64,000 bases of DNA. Source: Fischerella sp. PCC 9605 (lineage in GTDB: Bacteria; Cyanobacteriota; Cyanobacteriia; Cyanobacteriales; Nostocaceae). Shown here one piece after another: positions 25,592-35,016 of this stretch (the first letter of the stretch is position 1; each line of letters begins with the position of its first letter). The notes beneath the pieces are model-generated. The model was not told the origin of the DNA and made no database searches. It saw only the letters and a program-made list of their open reading frames with translations. The translations under genes were made by a program, and so were the position numbers. The stretch lies in assembly GCF_000517105.1 (NCBI RefSeq), contig NZ_KI912149.1:554390-618389 (forward strand). The letters are read 5' to 3'.

Positions 25592-28500
25592 TCAAGTGTT
25601 AGCAGCCAAAGCTTGATTAATATGGATTAACAAATCTTCCATTGATATTGATCTGGGTAAAATTTCGCTAGTAATTGCACCTGCGGCATTTTCTAATAGA
25701 TTTTCTTCAGAAATATGAGGATTTAATCGCTGGTCGAGTATTAAAACAGGTGGTAATTTTACAGGTAACTGCCCTAGTGTTTGCAGTGCTGAATATACTT
25801 CTTTTGTAATATTGGATTCTCCCAAGCAAATGAGCAACAAATCAACACTTTCGTGACGAAGTTGTTGTAGCATTTCTGCCCAAGATCGGCTCATCGTAGC
25901 TTTAAGTCCAGCAGTTTGCAGATACTGAATTAAAGCTTGGAACCACTCAGAACCGCGGGAGATAGTCAGAGGTTTTAAGTCTTGGGTAGAAAAAGAGGCA
26001 TTTTCCTTGAGACTCAAATTTGCCAATGCAAAGTTTTCTTGTGAGCGATCGCCCTGCATGTGCTGACGCTTTGCTTCTGGTAAATCTGGCAATATTGCCA
26101 AATCTACAACCAAGATGCTAGGAGGACAGCAAATGCCTGCTGCTATTTGCAGTACTGACAATAGGGCGTCTATTTTCTTGTCGTTACTGTTGTCTGCGTG
26201 TGAATTCATTAAGCAAGGAAACACAGACAATCCTGCTATTTGGGAAGCTGTCTGCGTAGTTGCCACATCACAGGTAACGAGTGGTAGAGTTGCTAAACGA
26301 GGATGCTTGCTGAGTTTTTGTAAGTAAGTCCCTGATGCTGGCATTTCTGCATCCAGCAAGACTACATCGAACTGCCAAACCCTAGCCAACAATTCTGCCT
26401 GTTCTATATCATCCACTTCTATAACCCGGTGCTGTTGTAGCAATGGGTGGAAATCTACCAGGCAGTCCCCCTCAGGATTAACCAATCTGAGAATTCGCAG
26501 TGGGGTATGAATAGGAGAAGCTTCGCGTTCCGCTTCCTGCTGCTTTCCCTGCGGTATGGCACACAAACTTTCTAACAGCGGTGCTAAAAACTGATGTTCC
26601 ACAGGCAAACTCAAGAAACCATCAGCGCGGTTGGCAAATGCTTGCTCTTTTTCGGCTCCTGTTGCTGTCACAATCACGGGAATTTGGCGTGTGGTAGCAT
26701 CTGATTTGAGCAAGGTTAGTACATCCCAGCCCGAAAGCAGGGGTAGTAAAGGATTGAGGAATATCGCTTGCGGTTGCAAGCGTCGGGCTTTTTCTACTGC
26801 TTCGCATCCCGATCGCGCAATCACCACCCGATAACCCAAACCTGTAAGCTGTTCGGTCAAATCTTCAATATACCGGGCTACCCCCTCCACAACCAATACT
26901 AAGCTGTTAAGGTGATTTTGAGGAGGAGGGATGGAGGGAGTGGGGGAGGATGTAGAGACGCGCCATGGCGCGTCTGAGCGTGGGAGATAGCCTGGGGTTT
27001 TAATCCTAGGAGGGGAGGTAAGCGAAGATTGGCTATTTTCTCTCCCTCTGGCTTTCCCCCCTTCTCCCTCTCCGATTTTCTGGGGAGGACTTGGCGGTAA
27101 CAATAAAGTAAACTGGCTGCCTTTGCCTTCCCGAGATAAAAAGGTAACGTCGCCACCGTGGAGACGAGCGAGTGCCCTTGTTAACACCAATCCCAGTCCT
27201 GTACCCTCAAACTGGCGGGTAAGGGGATTTTCCAACTGTTGAAATTTTTGAAAGATTAAATGCTGTTGATGCTCAGGAATACCAATGCCTGTATCCCAAA
27301 CTGTAAACGCAATCCAACCTTCCCAGCGATTGACTCGCAGCCCAATTTCACCACCTGTTTCGGTGAACTTAAAGGCATTGGAAAGTAGGTGTACTAGCAT
27401 CTGGCGCAGGCGAAATTCATCTGCAACAATTTCCTCTAAACCTGGTTCAATTGTGAGACTGAATTGGTGTTCGTCTGATGTTGCGTGCGGTTGGTGAGAA
27501 ATTGTGGTTCTGCGACTTTGAGCGTGGATAGCTTTTGCTTCACCGACAGCGCGATCGCAAACTGCACGAATTTTCACACTTGCTGGCATCAACTCCATTT
27601 GTCCCGTTTCCATGCGGGTCAAATCCAAAATATCATTCACCACACTCATGAGATGGCGTCCGCTTTGATGAATTAGTCCAGCATAACGGGCTTGACGCTC
27701 ATTGAGTTCTCCTAACTGCTTATCTACGAGCAATCGCGATAACCCCAAAACTGCTGTCAGGGGAGTTTTTAATTCGTGGCTAATACACGCTAAAAACTCA
27801 TCTTTTAACCGATTCAATTGGATTAAATCGGCATTTTTCGCCGCTAATTCTTTGCACAGTTGTTGCTGTTCGGTGACATCTGTAGCTAACATCAGCCACA
27901 AATCCGGATGAATTGCTGTGTCTGGCTGGGGACTTTCGATTTGCAAATCGGGACTATCTAGAGGAATTTTGGCAAATTGCCAAACTCGCTCTTGACCATT
28001 TTGCACTTCGACAACGCAGGTGCAAGTACCCTGTTGGCTATCTAAAAAGCAGCGGTTTTTACCAGAAGATAATTGTGGAGACTCCGGCAGGTTGTTGACA
28101 TCAGCCAAAAGTTTGATAGATGTAGACTGCGCTTGGTAGTGATAGTCATTCTTGGTGGGATTGCCAACTGCTTTGGTAGTAGCGTATGCAGGATTTGTGA
28201 CAATTGCGGGAGTAAGTATTGCTTCTACTTGTTGTCTGATTCCTTCTGGATCTTTTAATATTCCTAATTGCTGCCACCAAGCTGGATTTTGCGTTACTAT
28301 CTCGCCTGTACCAGTTTGCAACATTAAAGGCCAAGGCAGCCTTTCCAACAACTGGATCAATGGCTGATGTTGCAATAGAGATGGATTTTCCGCTATTCCC
28401 TCTTTTGTTGACTTTGGAGCCATAGGTACTTTGCGGCGGCGGGATTTTACCTTGGGGGAAGCCACCCAAGCAGCTGGTTTGGAAGCATCATCGACTTCCC

Positions 28501-28984
28501 GGAGGATGGGGGAGTGCTTGCTTTCATCAGTTTGAATTTCCCCTCTCTGGTTCGCCCAAAATTGCAACAGGCGCGAACTATCTACAAGCCCGAAAAATTT
28601 TCCGTCAGAGTCAATTAGTGCCCAATCTCGGTTATTATTATTTTGGTTTTTTTGCGATCGCAAAAACCAACCAAATTCTTCCACACCCCAAGCAGCTGGT
28701 ACAGTTTGTATTGGTTCAACCAAGTTCTGCAAATTCAAAGCTCTAGCTTTAGCGTTACCTGCTTGATTTGCTGCTAAAACTTGTGGTAGCAAACGAGCAG
28801 AATAAAGTACCCCAACGGGACTTTGTTGCTCATTCAACACTACCAGGCGATCGCACTGCTCTTGCTCGAAAATTTCCAGCACGATCTTCACAGTAGATGT
28901 TTCCAGGCAGCTGGGTACGGTGGTGATAAATTCATAAAGCGGGTACTTGAGCATTGACATAAGATTTTGGGGGTTATTCTTCAT
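25592..28984 (-). CDS. Hybrid histidine kinase with degenerate receivers
   Basis: 1130 residues. Residues 1-150 resemble a CBS pair (IFEQEQCDRLVVLNEQQSP, SPVGVLYSARLL, DSDGKFFGLVDSSRLL). A PAS-like domain (about 210-370), HisKA with His403 (ACISHELKTPLTAVLGLSRL), and HATPase (NAFKFTETGGE, DTGIGIP, GTGLGLVLTR) follow. The first receiver (about 700-815) has Asn744 where the phosphoacceptor Asp belongs (AIFLNPLLPLLSGWD) and lacks the acidic pair; the second (about 840-950) keeps VVLLDAEMP; a third region is more degenerate. A repeat-encoded linker (about 640-690) sits before the first receiver. It is divergent from kaiA; a hybrid kinase lies at this position in Anabaena PCC 7120 as I recall. Confidence 0.9.
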   Translation of the reverse strand: MKNNPQNLMSMLKYPLYEFITTVPSCLETSTVKIVLEIFEQEQCDRLVVLNEQQSPVGVLYSARLLPQVLAANQAGNAKARALNLQNLVEPIQTVPAAWGVEEFGWFLRSQKNQNNNNRDWALIDSDGKFFGLVDSSRLLQFWANQRGEIQTDESKHSPILREVDDASKPAAWVASPKVKSRRRKVPMAPKSTKEGIAENPSLLQHQPLIQLLERLPWPLMLQTGTGEIVTQNPAWWQQLGILKDPEGIRQQVEAILTPAIVTNPAYATTKAVGNPTKNDYHYQAQSTSIKLLADVNNLPESPQLSSGKNRCFLDSQQGTCTCVVEVQNGQERVWQFAKIPLDSPDLQIESPQPDTAIHPDLWLMLATDVTEQQQLCKELAAKNADLIQLNRLKDEFLACISHELKTPLTAVLGLSRLLVDKQLGELNERQARYAGLIHQSGRHLMSVVNDILDLTRMETGQMELMPASVKIRAVCDRAVGEAKAIHAQSRRTTISHQPHATSDEHQFSLTIEPGLEEIVADEFRLRQMLVHLLSNAFKFTETGGEIGLRVNRWEGWIAFTVWDTGIGIPEHQQHLIFQKFQQLENPLTRQFEGTGLGLVLTRALARLHGGDVTFLSREGKGSQFTLLLPPSPPQKIGEGEGGKARGRENSQSSLTSPPRIKTPGYLPRSDAPWRVSTSSPTPSIPPPQNHLNSLVLVVEGVARYIEDLTEQLTGLGYRVVIARSGCEAVEKARRLQPQAIFLNPLLPLLSGWDVLTLLKSDATTRQIPVIVTATGAEKEQAFANRADGFLSLPVEHQFLAPLLESLCAIPQGKQQEAEREASPIHTPLRILRLVNPEGDCLVDFHPLLQQHRVIEVDDIEQAELLARVWQFDVVLLDAEMPASGTYLQKLSKHPRLATLPLVTCDVATTQTASQIAGLSVFPCLMNSHADNSNDKKIDALLSVLQIAAGICCPPSILVVDLAILPDLPEAKRQHMQGDRSQENFALANLSLKENASFSTQDLKPLTISRGSEWFQALIQYLQTAGLKATMSRSWAEMLQQLRHESVDLLLICLGESNITKEVYSALQTLGQLPVKLPPVLILDQRLNPHISEENLLENAAGAITSEILPRSISMEDLLIHINQALAANT
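26915..27075 (-). repeat. STRR array and palindrome inside the hybrid kinase gene
   Basis: GGAGGAGG and GGGGGAG-type repeats with the 24-bp GTAGAGACGCGCCATGG family palindrome at 26952-26975. Translation stays open and gives a Ser/Pro/Arg linker containing RSDAPWRVSTSSPTPSIPPP. Confidence 0.85.
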
Positions 28985-29027
28985 GTAGAAGCATCCAGCA
29001 TCACCAAGCTACCAATCTAGTGATGAT

Positions 29028-29222
29028 TTACACGCTTCCAGCTATATCCTCACCTGTGACAACTGCAACGCCTTGAACACAAGGAGCTTTACTCTTTAAG
29101 AGTTCGTTCCAGTGACAGCATTTGGTTGTGCTGCTTGAAAGTTCGAGGCTAACCACCCTACCCGACCGGAAGCCACCTTTTGGATAAGGCAGTTTATAAC
29201 AGCGATCAGCCACCACCCACAC
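29028..29222 (-). CDS. Possible small protein between hybrid kinase and kaiA
   Basis: 64 codons from a GTG at 29222 (MWVVADRCYKLPYPKGGF ... ending VQGVAVVTGEDIAGSV). The composition looks protein-like with three Cys and no low complexity, but the start is GTG without a ribosome binding site. It lies in the 5' leader of the hybrid kinase, 43 bp upstream on the same strand. It could be a real small gene, an upstream ORF or chance. Confidence 0.3.
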   Translation of the reverse strand: MWVVADRCYKLPYPKGGFRSGRVVSLELSSSTTKCCHWNELLKSKAPCVQGVAVVTGEDIAGSV

Positions 29223-29759
29223 CGAGAGCTTATGTCACCAGTATTTGGTGTTAAAACTCTACTTCGATAGCGACAGCTAAGACAATTATGGCTCCAAAGA
29301 TTCGCTCTAGAACCTTTAGGAATTATAATGATTTAGAATGCGACAATCGTTTAACTTCGTTTAAGTATCTTATCAAGGAGTAAACTAGAAAAATCTATAT
29401 TTCGGTAGATATAAAGTTGTCACTCAGAGATTCAAAGACACAGCCCAGAAAGTAAAATCTGTGTCAGCAAATCTTCACTCTAGTTCTAAAAGTCCCATTG
29501 ACGAGCATTTACAACACATTCTTCCTCTGCATTTTCTCCTCCTCAAAAAACCACTAAGTACTTATTCTCAAGTAAATTTGTAACAGTTGTTAATAAGACT
29601 GTACAATTTGTTAAAACCCAGGGCAACCTACAGATAACTTCATAAAGTTACTCCACAACTACGTGAACTGGGAAATGGTTTGCTATATTACCAAAATCTG
29701 CTAAATTCACTACTCTTAGTCAAGATTGTTAAGGAGGTCTAGATACTAGAAAAATCTTG
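29223..29759. other. Divergent upstream region of the kai locus
   Basis: About 540 AT-rich bases with no convincing ORF. AAGGAGGTC at 29730-29738 is a strong Shine-Dalgarno-like sequence but lies about 21 bases before the next ATG. No palindromic repeat copy was matched. Confidence 0.4.
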
Positions 29760-29975
29760 ATGGTGTCAACAAAGCAATCGATCGCGCCAAATGTTCTAGT
29801 GTGGATAAATGACGCAATTCACTTGACATTTGCCACTAATACCAATAAAAAAATCCTTCCTTTACTGAAGGTCAAAATTAACTTTTTACTGAAGTGGTTG
29901 CAACAAACAAGAAAACAGAAACAATCCGAATTTACATATAGTTTGGATGCCAGCAGCGAAAATTTCAGCAAATGA
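29760..29975 (+). CDS. Unrecognised 71-residue ORF overlapping kaiA
   Basis: MVSTKQSIAPNVLVWINDAIHLTF, then a basic region (LLKVKINFLLKWLQQTRKQKQSEF) and an acidic/serine tail. It does not resemble the KaiA N-terminal pseudo-receiver. Its stop overlaps the kaiA start as ATGA (29972-29975), the classic arrangement for translational coupling, which argues that it is translated. A strong AAGGAGGTC lies 21 bases before the start, further than usual. Function unknown. Confidence 0.4.
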   Translation: MVSTKQSIAPNVLVWINDAIHLTFATNTNKKILPLLKVKINFLLKWLQQTRKQKQSEFTYSLDASSENFSK

Positions 29976-30277
29976 CAACAGCCGAGCAACAGGCATTTTT
30001 ACAGGAACTAAAATCAGAGTACCGCAAAATTCTTATAAATTACTTTACCACAGACAAAACACTGCAAGAGAAAATTGATAAATTTATCAATGCAGTATTT
30101 TGTGCTAATATTCCTGTGCCGCAAATTATAGAAATTCACATGGAACTAATTGATGAGTTTTCCAAACAGCTAAAATTAGAAGGACGTAGCGACGAAGCAT
30201 TGCTAGATTACCGCCTGACGTTGATCGATATTTTAGCTCACTTATGTGAATTGTATAGGCGATCGCTTCCTAAATAG
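29972..30277 (+). CDS. kaiA: Circadian clock protein KaiA, short form
   Basis: 101 residues, only the C-terminal KaiC-binding four-helix domain (EIHMELIDEFSKQLKLEGRS ... DYRLTLIDILAHLCELYRRS). Unicellular KaiA has about 284 residues with an N-terminal pseudo-receiver; the short form is known from Anabaena and Nostoc. KaiA stimulates KaiC autophosphorylation by holding its A-loop. Its ATG overlaps the stop of the upstream 71-residue ORF. kaiB follows after 257 AT-rich bases, which probably hold a separate kaiBC promoter. Confidence 0.93.
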   Translation: MTTAEQQAFLQELKSEYRKILINYFTTDKTLQEKIDKFINAVFCANIPVPQIIEIHMELIDEFSKQLKLEGRSDEALLDYRLTLIDILAHLCELYRRSLPK

Positions 30278-30534
30278 GGTGATGTTATAGAAGTAAGCAA
30301 ATGTTGTTTTCGTGCAGGAAATACAAGAAATTAGAAGACCCAAACACCAAAAACTAAACTCTTCGTCTTTTTTATAAGTTAGGTTTATTTATTTTATAAG
30401 TTAGATTTATTTTAGCCATGATGTACTAGCACTGTCAAACCTATTTCAATTGTTTTGATGTTAACCCTGCCCTACATTGCCACAAATATCAACTACATTT
30501 TGTTGTTTCATCTTCACCTGAAACTTGTCGCTCT

Positions 30535-30852
30535 ATGAATCAAGTAAGAAAGACTTATGTTCTCAAGCTGTACGTAGCAGGGAACACCCCTAACTCTGTC
30601 AGAGCATTAAAAACACTTAAGAACATCTTAGAACAAGAATTTAAAGGAATTTATGCATTGAAAGTCATAGACGTACTAAAAAATCCGCAACTAGCAGAGG
30701 AAGATAAAATATTAGCCACACCGACATTATCTAAAATACTGCCTCCACCCGTTCGTAAAATTATTGGTGACTTATCAGATAGAGAAAGAGTACTGATTGG
30801 TTTAGATCTGCTATATGAAGAACTGATTGAGGAGGAGCAACTTCAAGAGTAG
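30535..30852 (+). CDS. kaiB: Circadian clock protein KaiB
   Basis: 105 residues, the usual size. Thioredoxin-like start [20 protein letters not shown], then [26 protein letters not shown] with the conserved ATPTL segment and the KaiB tail [10 protein letters not shown]. KaiB in its fold-switched state binds phosphorylated KaiC and sequesters KaiA. kaiC starts 87 bp downstream on the same strand. Confidence 0.97.
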   Translation: MNQVRKTYVLKLYVAGNTPNSVRALKTLKNILEQEFKGIYALKVIDVLKNPQLAEEDKILATPTLSKILPPPVRKIIGDLSDRERVLIGLDLLYEELIEEEQLQE

Positions 30853-30939
30853 ACCATAACACACAGAAAAAGTTAGGATTTAAAGTTTAATTAATATAAT
30901 AACTGGGTTAAATTCCCATTTGTGAAGTATAAAACAGCA

Positions 30940-32508
30940 ATGAGAGAAAAAGACCAACCAGAGAAAAACAACGCACCCTTACTTGGGGGTGTAGAAAAAA
31001 TTCGTACGATGATAGAAGGGTTTGACGATATTAGTCATGGCGGATTACCTGTAGGTAGAACTACCCTGGTCAGCGGTACCTCTGGAACTGGCAAAACTTT
31101 ATTTTCTCTCCAGTTTCTTTACAATGGTATTAGCTATTTTGAAGAACCAGGTGTATTTGTCACCTTTGAAGAATCCCCCAATGATATCATCAAAAATGCC
31201 TGTATTTTTGGCTGGGATTTGCAACGCTTAATTAGCGAAGGAAAGTTATTTATTCTGGATGCATCTCCAGATCCAGAAGGACAAGATATTGTTGGTAACT
31301 TCGACCTTTCGGCACTAATTGAGCGCTTGCAATATGCGATTCGCAAATATAAAGCCAGAAGAGTTAGTATTGACTCAATCACAGCAGTATTTCAACAATA
31401 TGAAGCGATAGGAGTAGTGCGGCGAGAAATTTTTCGCTTGGTAGCGCGACTCAAACAACTCAACGTCACCACCATCATCACTACAGAACGTACAGAAGAA
31501 TACGGGCCAGTTGCCTGTTTTGGGGTAGAAGAATTTGTCTCCGATAATGTAGTAATAGTCCGCAACGTCTTAGAAGGAGAACGCCGCCGCCGCACCATTG
31601 AAATTCTCAAATTGCGCGGTACGACACATATGAAAGGCGAATATCCTTTCACAATTACTAATGAAGGGGTAAACATTTTCCCACTAGGGGCAATGCGGTT
31701 AACTCAAAGGTCTTCCAATGTACGAGTGTCTTCTGGAGTGAAAACCTTAGATGATATGTGTGGCGGTGGCTTCTTTAAAGATTCGATTATTTTGGCAACA
31801 GGAGCTACAGGTACAGGTAAAACATTATTAGTAAGCAAATTTCTGCAAAATGGCTGTAACAACGGCGAAAGAGCAATACTATTTGCCTATGAAGAATCAC
31901 GTGCCCAATTGTCACGGAACGCTTACTCTTGGGGAATTAATTTTGAGGAATTAGAACGTCAAGGATTGCTGAAAATAATTTGTACCTATCCTGAATCTAC
32001 TGGTTTAGAAGACCATCTGCAAATCATCAAATCAGAAATTGCTGAATTTAAGCCATCTCGGATCGCCATAGATTCGCTCTCAGCCTTAGCGCGGGGTGTG
32101 AGTAATAATGCATTTCGGCAATTTGTGATTGGTGTCACTGGTTACGCTAAACAAGAAGAAATTACAGGTTTTTTCACGAATACAACCGATCAATTTATGG
32201 GGTCGCATTCAATCACTGACTCTCATATTTCCACAATTACTGACACAATTTTGATGTTGCAGTATGTAGAAATTCGTGGAGAAATGTCACGGGCAATTAA
32301 TGTATTTAAAATGCGCGGCTCTTGGCATGATAAGGGTATTCGCGAATACAACATTACAGCTGACGGGCCAGAAATTAAAGATTCTTTCCGTAATTACGAA
32401 AGAATTGTCAGCGGAGCGCCAACTCGCGTTAGTATCGATGAAAAGGCGGAATTATCGCGAATTGTCCAGAGTTTTCAAGACAAAGACAGTTCCGATTCTT
32501 CTAGTTAG
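30940..32508 (+). CDS. kaiC: Circadian clock kinase/ATPase KaiC
   Basis: 522 residues from the ATG at 30940; a GTG at 30922 would add six. Two RecA-like domains, CI with Walker A GTSGTGKT and CII with GATGTGKT. The phosphorylation pair Ser-Thr is intact in ITDSHISTITDT. Catalytic Glu pairs (TFEESPND, AYEESRAQ) are present. KaiC forms the hexameric core of the KaiABC oscillator and controls global transcription through SasA/RpaA. Confidence 0.97.
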   Translation: MREKDQPEKNNAPLLGGVEKIRTMIEGFDDISHGGLPVGRTTLVSGTSGTGKTLFSLQFLYNGISYFEEPGVFVTFEESPNDIIKNACIFGWDLQRLISEGKLFILDASPDPEGQDIVGNFDLSALIERLQYAIRKYKARRVSIDSITAVFQQYEAIGVVRREIFRLVARLKQLNVTTIITTERTEEYGPVACFGVEEFVSDNVVIVRNVLEGERRRRTIEILKLRGTTHMKGEYPFTITNEGVNIFPLGAMRLTQRSSNVRVSSGVKTLDDMCGGGFFKDSIILATGATGTGKTLLVSKFLQNGCNNGERAILFAYEESRAQLSRNAYSWGINFEELERQGLLKIICTYPESTGLEDHLQIIKSEIAEFKPSRIAIDSLSALARGVSNNAFRQFVIGVTGYAKQEEITGFFTNTTDQFMGSHSITDSHISTITDTILMLQYVEIRGEMSRAINVFKMRGSWHDKGIREYNITADGPEIKDSFRNYERIVSGAPTRVSIDEKAELSRIVQSFQDKDSSDSSS

Positions 32509-32574
32509 CATCGTGTTATATTCTGTGGTGAAAAAACGGTTTGAAGCCGCTTAATTTTTGTGTGAGGGGATGCG

Positions 32575-35016
32575 GTGAAAGGACAGATCATATTACATAG
32601 TTTCTTGCCCAGTGTCACAGCAGCAGTATTAACCACTCAACCCGCTTGGGCGCAGCAGGTAGTCTCTCCCAGTTTTTCTGGTGCTACCCATAGTGGAAGT
32701 TTTGTAGGTGAAAACACAAAAATCCAATATGCTGCTGACGGCAAGAGTTTTGCAAGTGCGATCGCCCCAGCGGATGGGACGAACGGCAACAAGCAGCAGT
32801 TGAAGAGTAAAAACACTGGGGCGATAATCACCCAAGCAGTGGGTGTACCAATAGGAAAAATTTCTGGGAAAGATGAGGGAGCGAATTTCAGCTTGACACC
32901 AACTGCCCATCAAACCCAGCAATTAGAGGCGGTTGGCTTCAACTCGTTCGGCGTCTACAGTGCAGATTTACAGCCAGAAACACAGCAAATTGCCACTTCA
33001 GGTGGTGCTGTATTTACAGCTGCCAATCAAGTAACTGTACCAGAAAAAAGTCGGGAAGAGCCTGCACCAGCCAATGCCAAACAGAGGAGGCGCGATCTCA
33101 GTACCCGGGTCGACTCAACAAATTCCCCTTCTGTTGTTCCTTCGAGCAAATCAGAAGACAGGATGAGTAGTGCGATCGCCCGCCAGCGATTAAAAACTCT
33201 ATTAAAAAATAGAGTTATTCCTACTGCTACCTCCACAGCAAAAGTAATCTCCATTCCAGAACAGCCTTTGCCCGATTCTGCTTTTGAAATGCCAGTTGTA
33301 GTCAAGTCAAATCTTGACACAAAATTCTCACCATCTTTACAAAATATCGCCAAAGGTTCAGGAGCGGCAAAGCTGCTAGAAGTGCAAAATTGCTCGCAGT
33401 ACATGACAGTAAGCTTTGACTCACCTGCGTGCCTACAACAAAATCCCACGGATCTGTTAGCGCAAGCACCTTCCCCTACACCGACAGCGCCAACAACTCC
33501 CACAACTCCAACCATGCCTGTTACTCCTACACCAACAGCGCCAACAACTCCCACAACTCCAACCACGCCTGGTGCTCCTAATCAAGTAGTGCCTGGTGTT
33601 CCCAGTCCCAGAGTGCCGGTTGTTTCTCCAACTCCAAAATCACCAGTTACACCTGCGCCTAATTACCTCAACCCCAACCCCAATCCCTTGCGATTTCCTA
33701 CAAGACCAGAGGAAGTCAGGCAGAAGGGAATACAACCGATTACTCTAGAACAGGCTGTAGAGCTAGCACAGCGTAATAATACGGATCTGCGGGTAGCTTT
33801 ATTAGAACTAGAACGCGCTCGGGCTGCTGTGCGGGAAGCTCAAGCTGCTTTGTTTCCTACTCTTGATTTAAACGCTCAGATTAATCGTCAGCAATCTGCT
33901 TCTAGTCAGCTACAAGCTGAACGGTTAGAGCGAGCACAACGGGGTCTGCCAGAAGAACTTCGCGAGTCACCCTCAGATGAAGCCACTACGGCCTTCACAG
34001 GTACAGCACAACTGGTTTATAACCTTTATACTTCTGGGAGACGCTCAGCCAACATTGGCGCTGCTGAACAACAGGAACGTTTCCAAGAATTAGATGTTCT
34101 GCGTCGGTCTGAGGAAATTCGCCTCAATGTTGCTCAGAACTATTACGATCTGCAACAAGCAGATGAAAATGTACGCATTGCTGAGTCTGCTGTCAGGAAT
34201 GCCGAAGTCACTTTGCGAGATGCACAAGCCCTAGAAAGGGCTGGTGTGGGTACGCAGTTTGATGTGCTGCGAGCACAGGTAACTTTAGCAAACGCTCAAC
34301 AAGATTTGAGTCAAGCTGTGTCTCAGCAAGTAACTGCCCGCAGTCGGTTAGCGACTACGTTGAATATACCAGGGTCTCTCAGTGTCAGTGCAGCAGACCC
34401 TGTGAGATTGGCGGGTCTTTGGAATCCGACCCTGGAAGAGACGATCGTGCTAGCCTATCAAAACCGTCCGGAACTGCAACAGCGGTTAGCAGAACGTAAC
34501 ATTAGCCAGCAGAGACGGCGTCTGGCGTTAGCAGAGAAAGGACCACAAGTGAGTTTAGTTGCTAACTACAACCTGTTAGATCAGTTCGACGATCAATTTA
34601 GTGTTACAGACGGATATTCTTTGGGAGTGCAAGCTAGCCTGAATTTATTCGATGGAGGATCGGCAAGAGCGAGGGCAGATCAACAAACAGCTAATATCAA
34701 GATTGCTGAAACTCAATTTAGTGACACGCGCAATCAAATCCGCTTTCAGGTAGAACAAGCCTATGCTCAATTGAGAACTAGCTTGGATCAGGTGCAAACT
34801 GCCAATATTGCATTAGAACAAGCCAGAGAAGCTTTACGTCTAGCGCGTTTGCGATTCCAGGCAGGTGTCGGCACTCAAACAGATGTCATCGCTGCCGAAA
34901 ACGATCTGACAAGAGCAGAAGGCAATAGCGTCCAAGCAATTTTGGATTACAACCGCGCTTTAGCTACCCTACAACGGTCTGTCACCGCCAGAGGATTAGG
35001 CCGAGCTGGTAGTTAG
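32575..35016 (+). CDS. hgdD: TolC-family outer-membrane channel, HgdD-like
   Basis: 813 residues from a GTG at 32575 with GAGGGGAT upstream. A signal peptide (1-26, ending PAWAQ) is followed by a poorly conserved extension of about 370 residues that ends in a Pro/Thr repeat region (about 300-365). The TolC fold occupies about 385-810: two matching halves, each with long coiled-coil helices (VELAQRNNTDLRVALLELER; IALEQAREALRLARLRFQAG). In Anabaena PCC 7120 the TolC next to kaiABC is HgdD, which exports heterocyst glycolipids with DevBCA. The same position, 66 bp after kaiC, supports that name here. The extension suggests extra periplasmic or cell-wall contacts. Confidence 0.85.
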   Translation: MKGQIILHSFLPSVTAAVLTTQPAWAQQVVSPSFSGATHSGSFVGENTKIQYAADGKSFASAIAPADGTNGNKQQLKSKNTGAIITQAVGVPIGKISGKDEGANFSLTPTAHQTQQLEAVGFNSFGVYSADLQPETQQIATSGGAVFTAANQVTVPEKSREEPAPANAKQRRRDLSTRVDSTNSPSVVPSSKSEDRMSSAIARQRLKTLLKNRVIPTATSTAKVISIPEQPLPDSAFEMPVVVKSNLDTKFSPSLQNIAKGSGAAKLLEVQNCSQYMTVSFDSPACLQQNPTDLLAQAPSPTPTAPTTPTTPTMPVTPTPTAPTTPTTPTTPGAPNQVVPGVPSPRVPVVSPTPKSPVTPAPNYLNPNPNPLRFPTRPEEVRQKGIQPITLEQAVELAQRNNTDLRVALLELERARAAVREAQAALFPTLDLNAQINRQQSASSQLQAERLERAQRGLPEELRESPSDEATTAFTGTAQLVYNLYTSGRRSANIGAAEQQERFQELDVLRRSEEIRLNVAQNYYDLQQADENVRIAESAVRNAEVTLRDAQALERAGVGTQFDVLRAQVTLANAQQDLSQAVSQQVTARSRLATTLNIPGSLSVSAADPVRLAGLWNPTLEETIVLAYQNRPELQQRLAERNISQQRRRLALAEKGPQVSLVANYNLLDQFDDQFSVTDGYSLGVQASLNLFDGGSARARADQQTANIKIAETQFSDTRNQIRFQVEQAYAQLRTSLDQVQTANIALEQAREALRLARLRFQAGVGTQTDVIAAENDLTRAEGNSVQAILDYNRALATLQRSVTARGLGRAGS
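33460..33600 (+). repeat. Pro/Thr-coding minisatellite within hgdD
   Basis: Two almost identical blocks (CCTACACCGACAGCGCC...ACTCCAACC types, about 60 bp each, at 33474-33533 and 33525-33575) encode PTPTAPTTPTTPT. The variation between blocks is small, suggesting recent duplication. Confidence 0.7.

Noticed and set aside
29760-29975. Decayed N-terminal half of KaiA
   Set aside because: No resemblance to the pseudo-receiver and the frame differs from kaiA; short KaiA is normal in this group.
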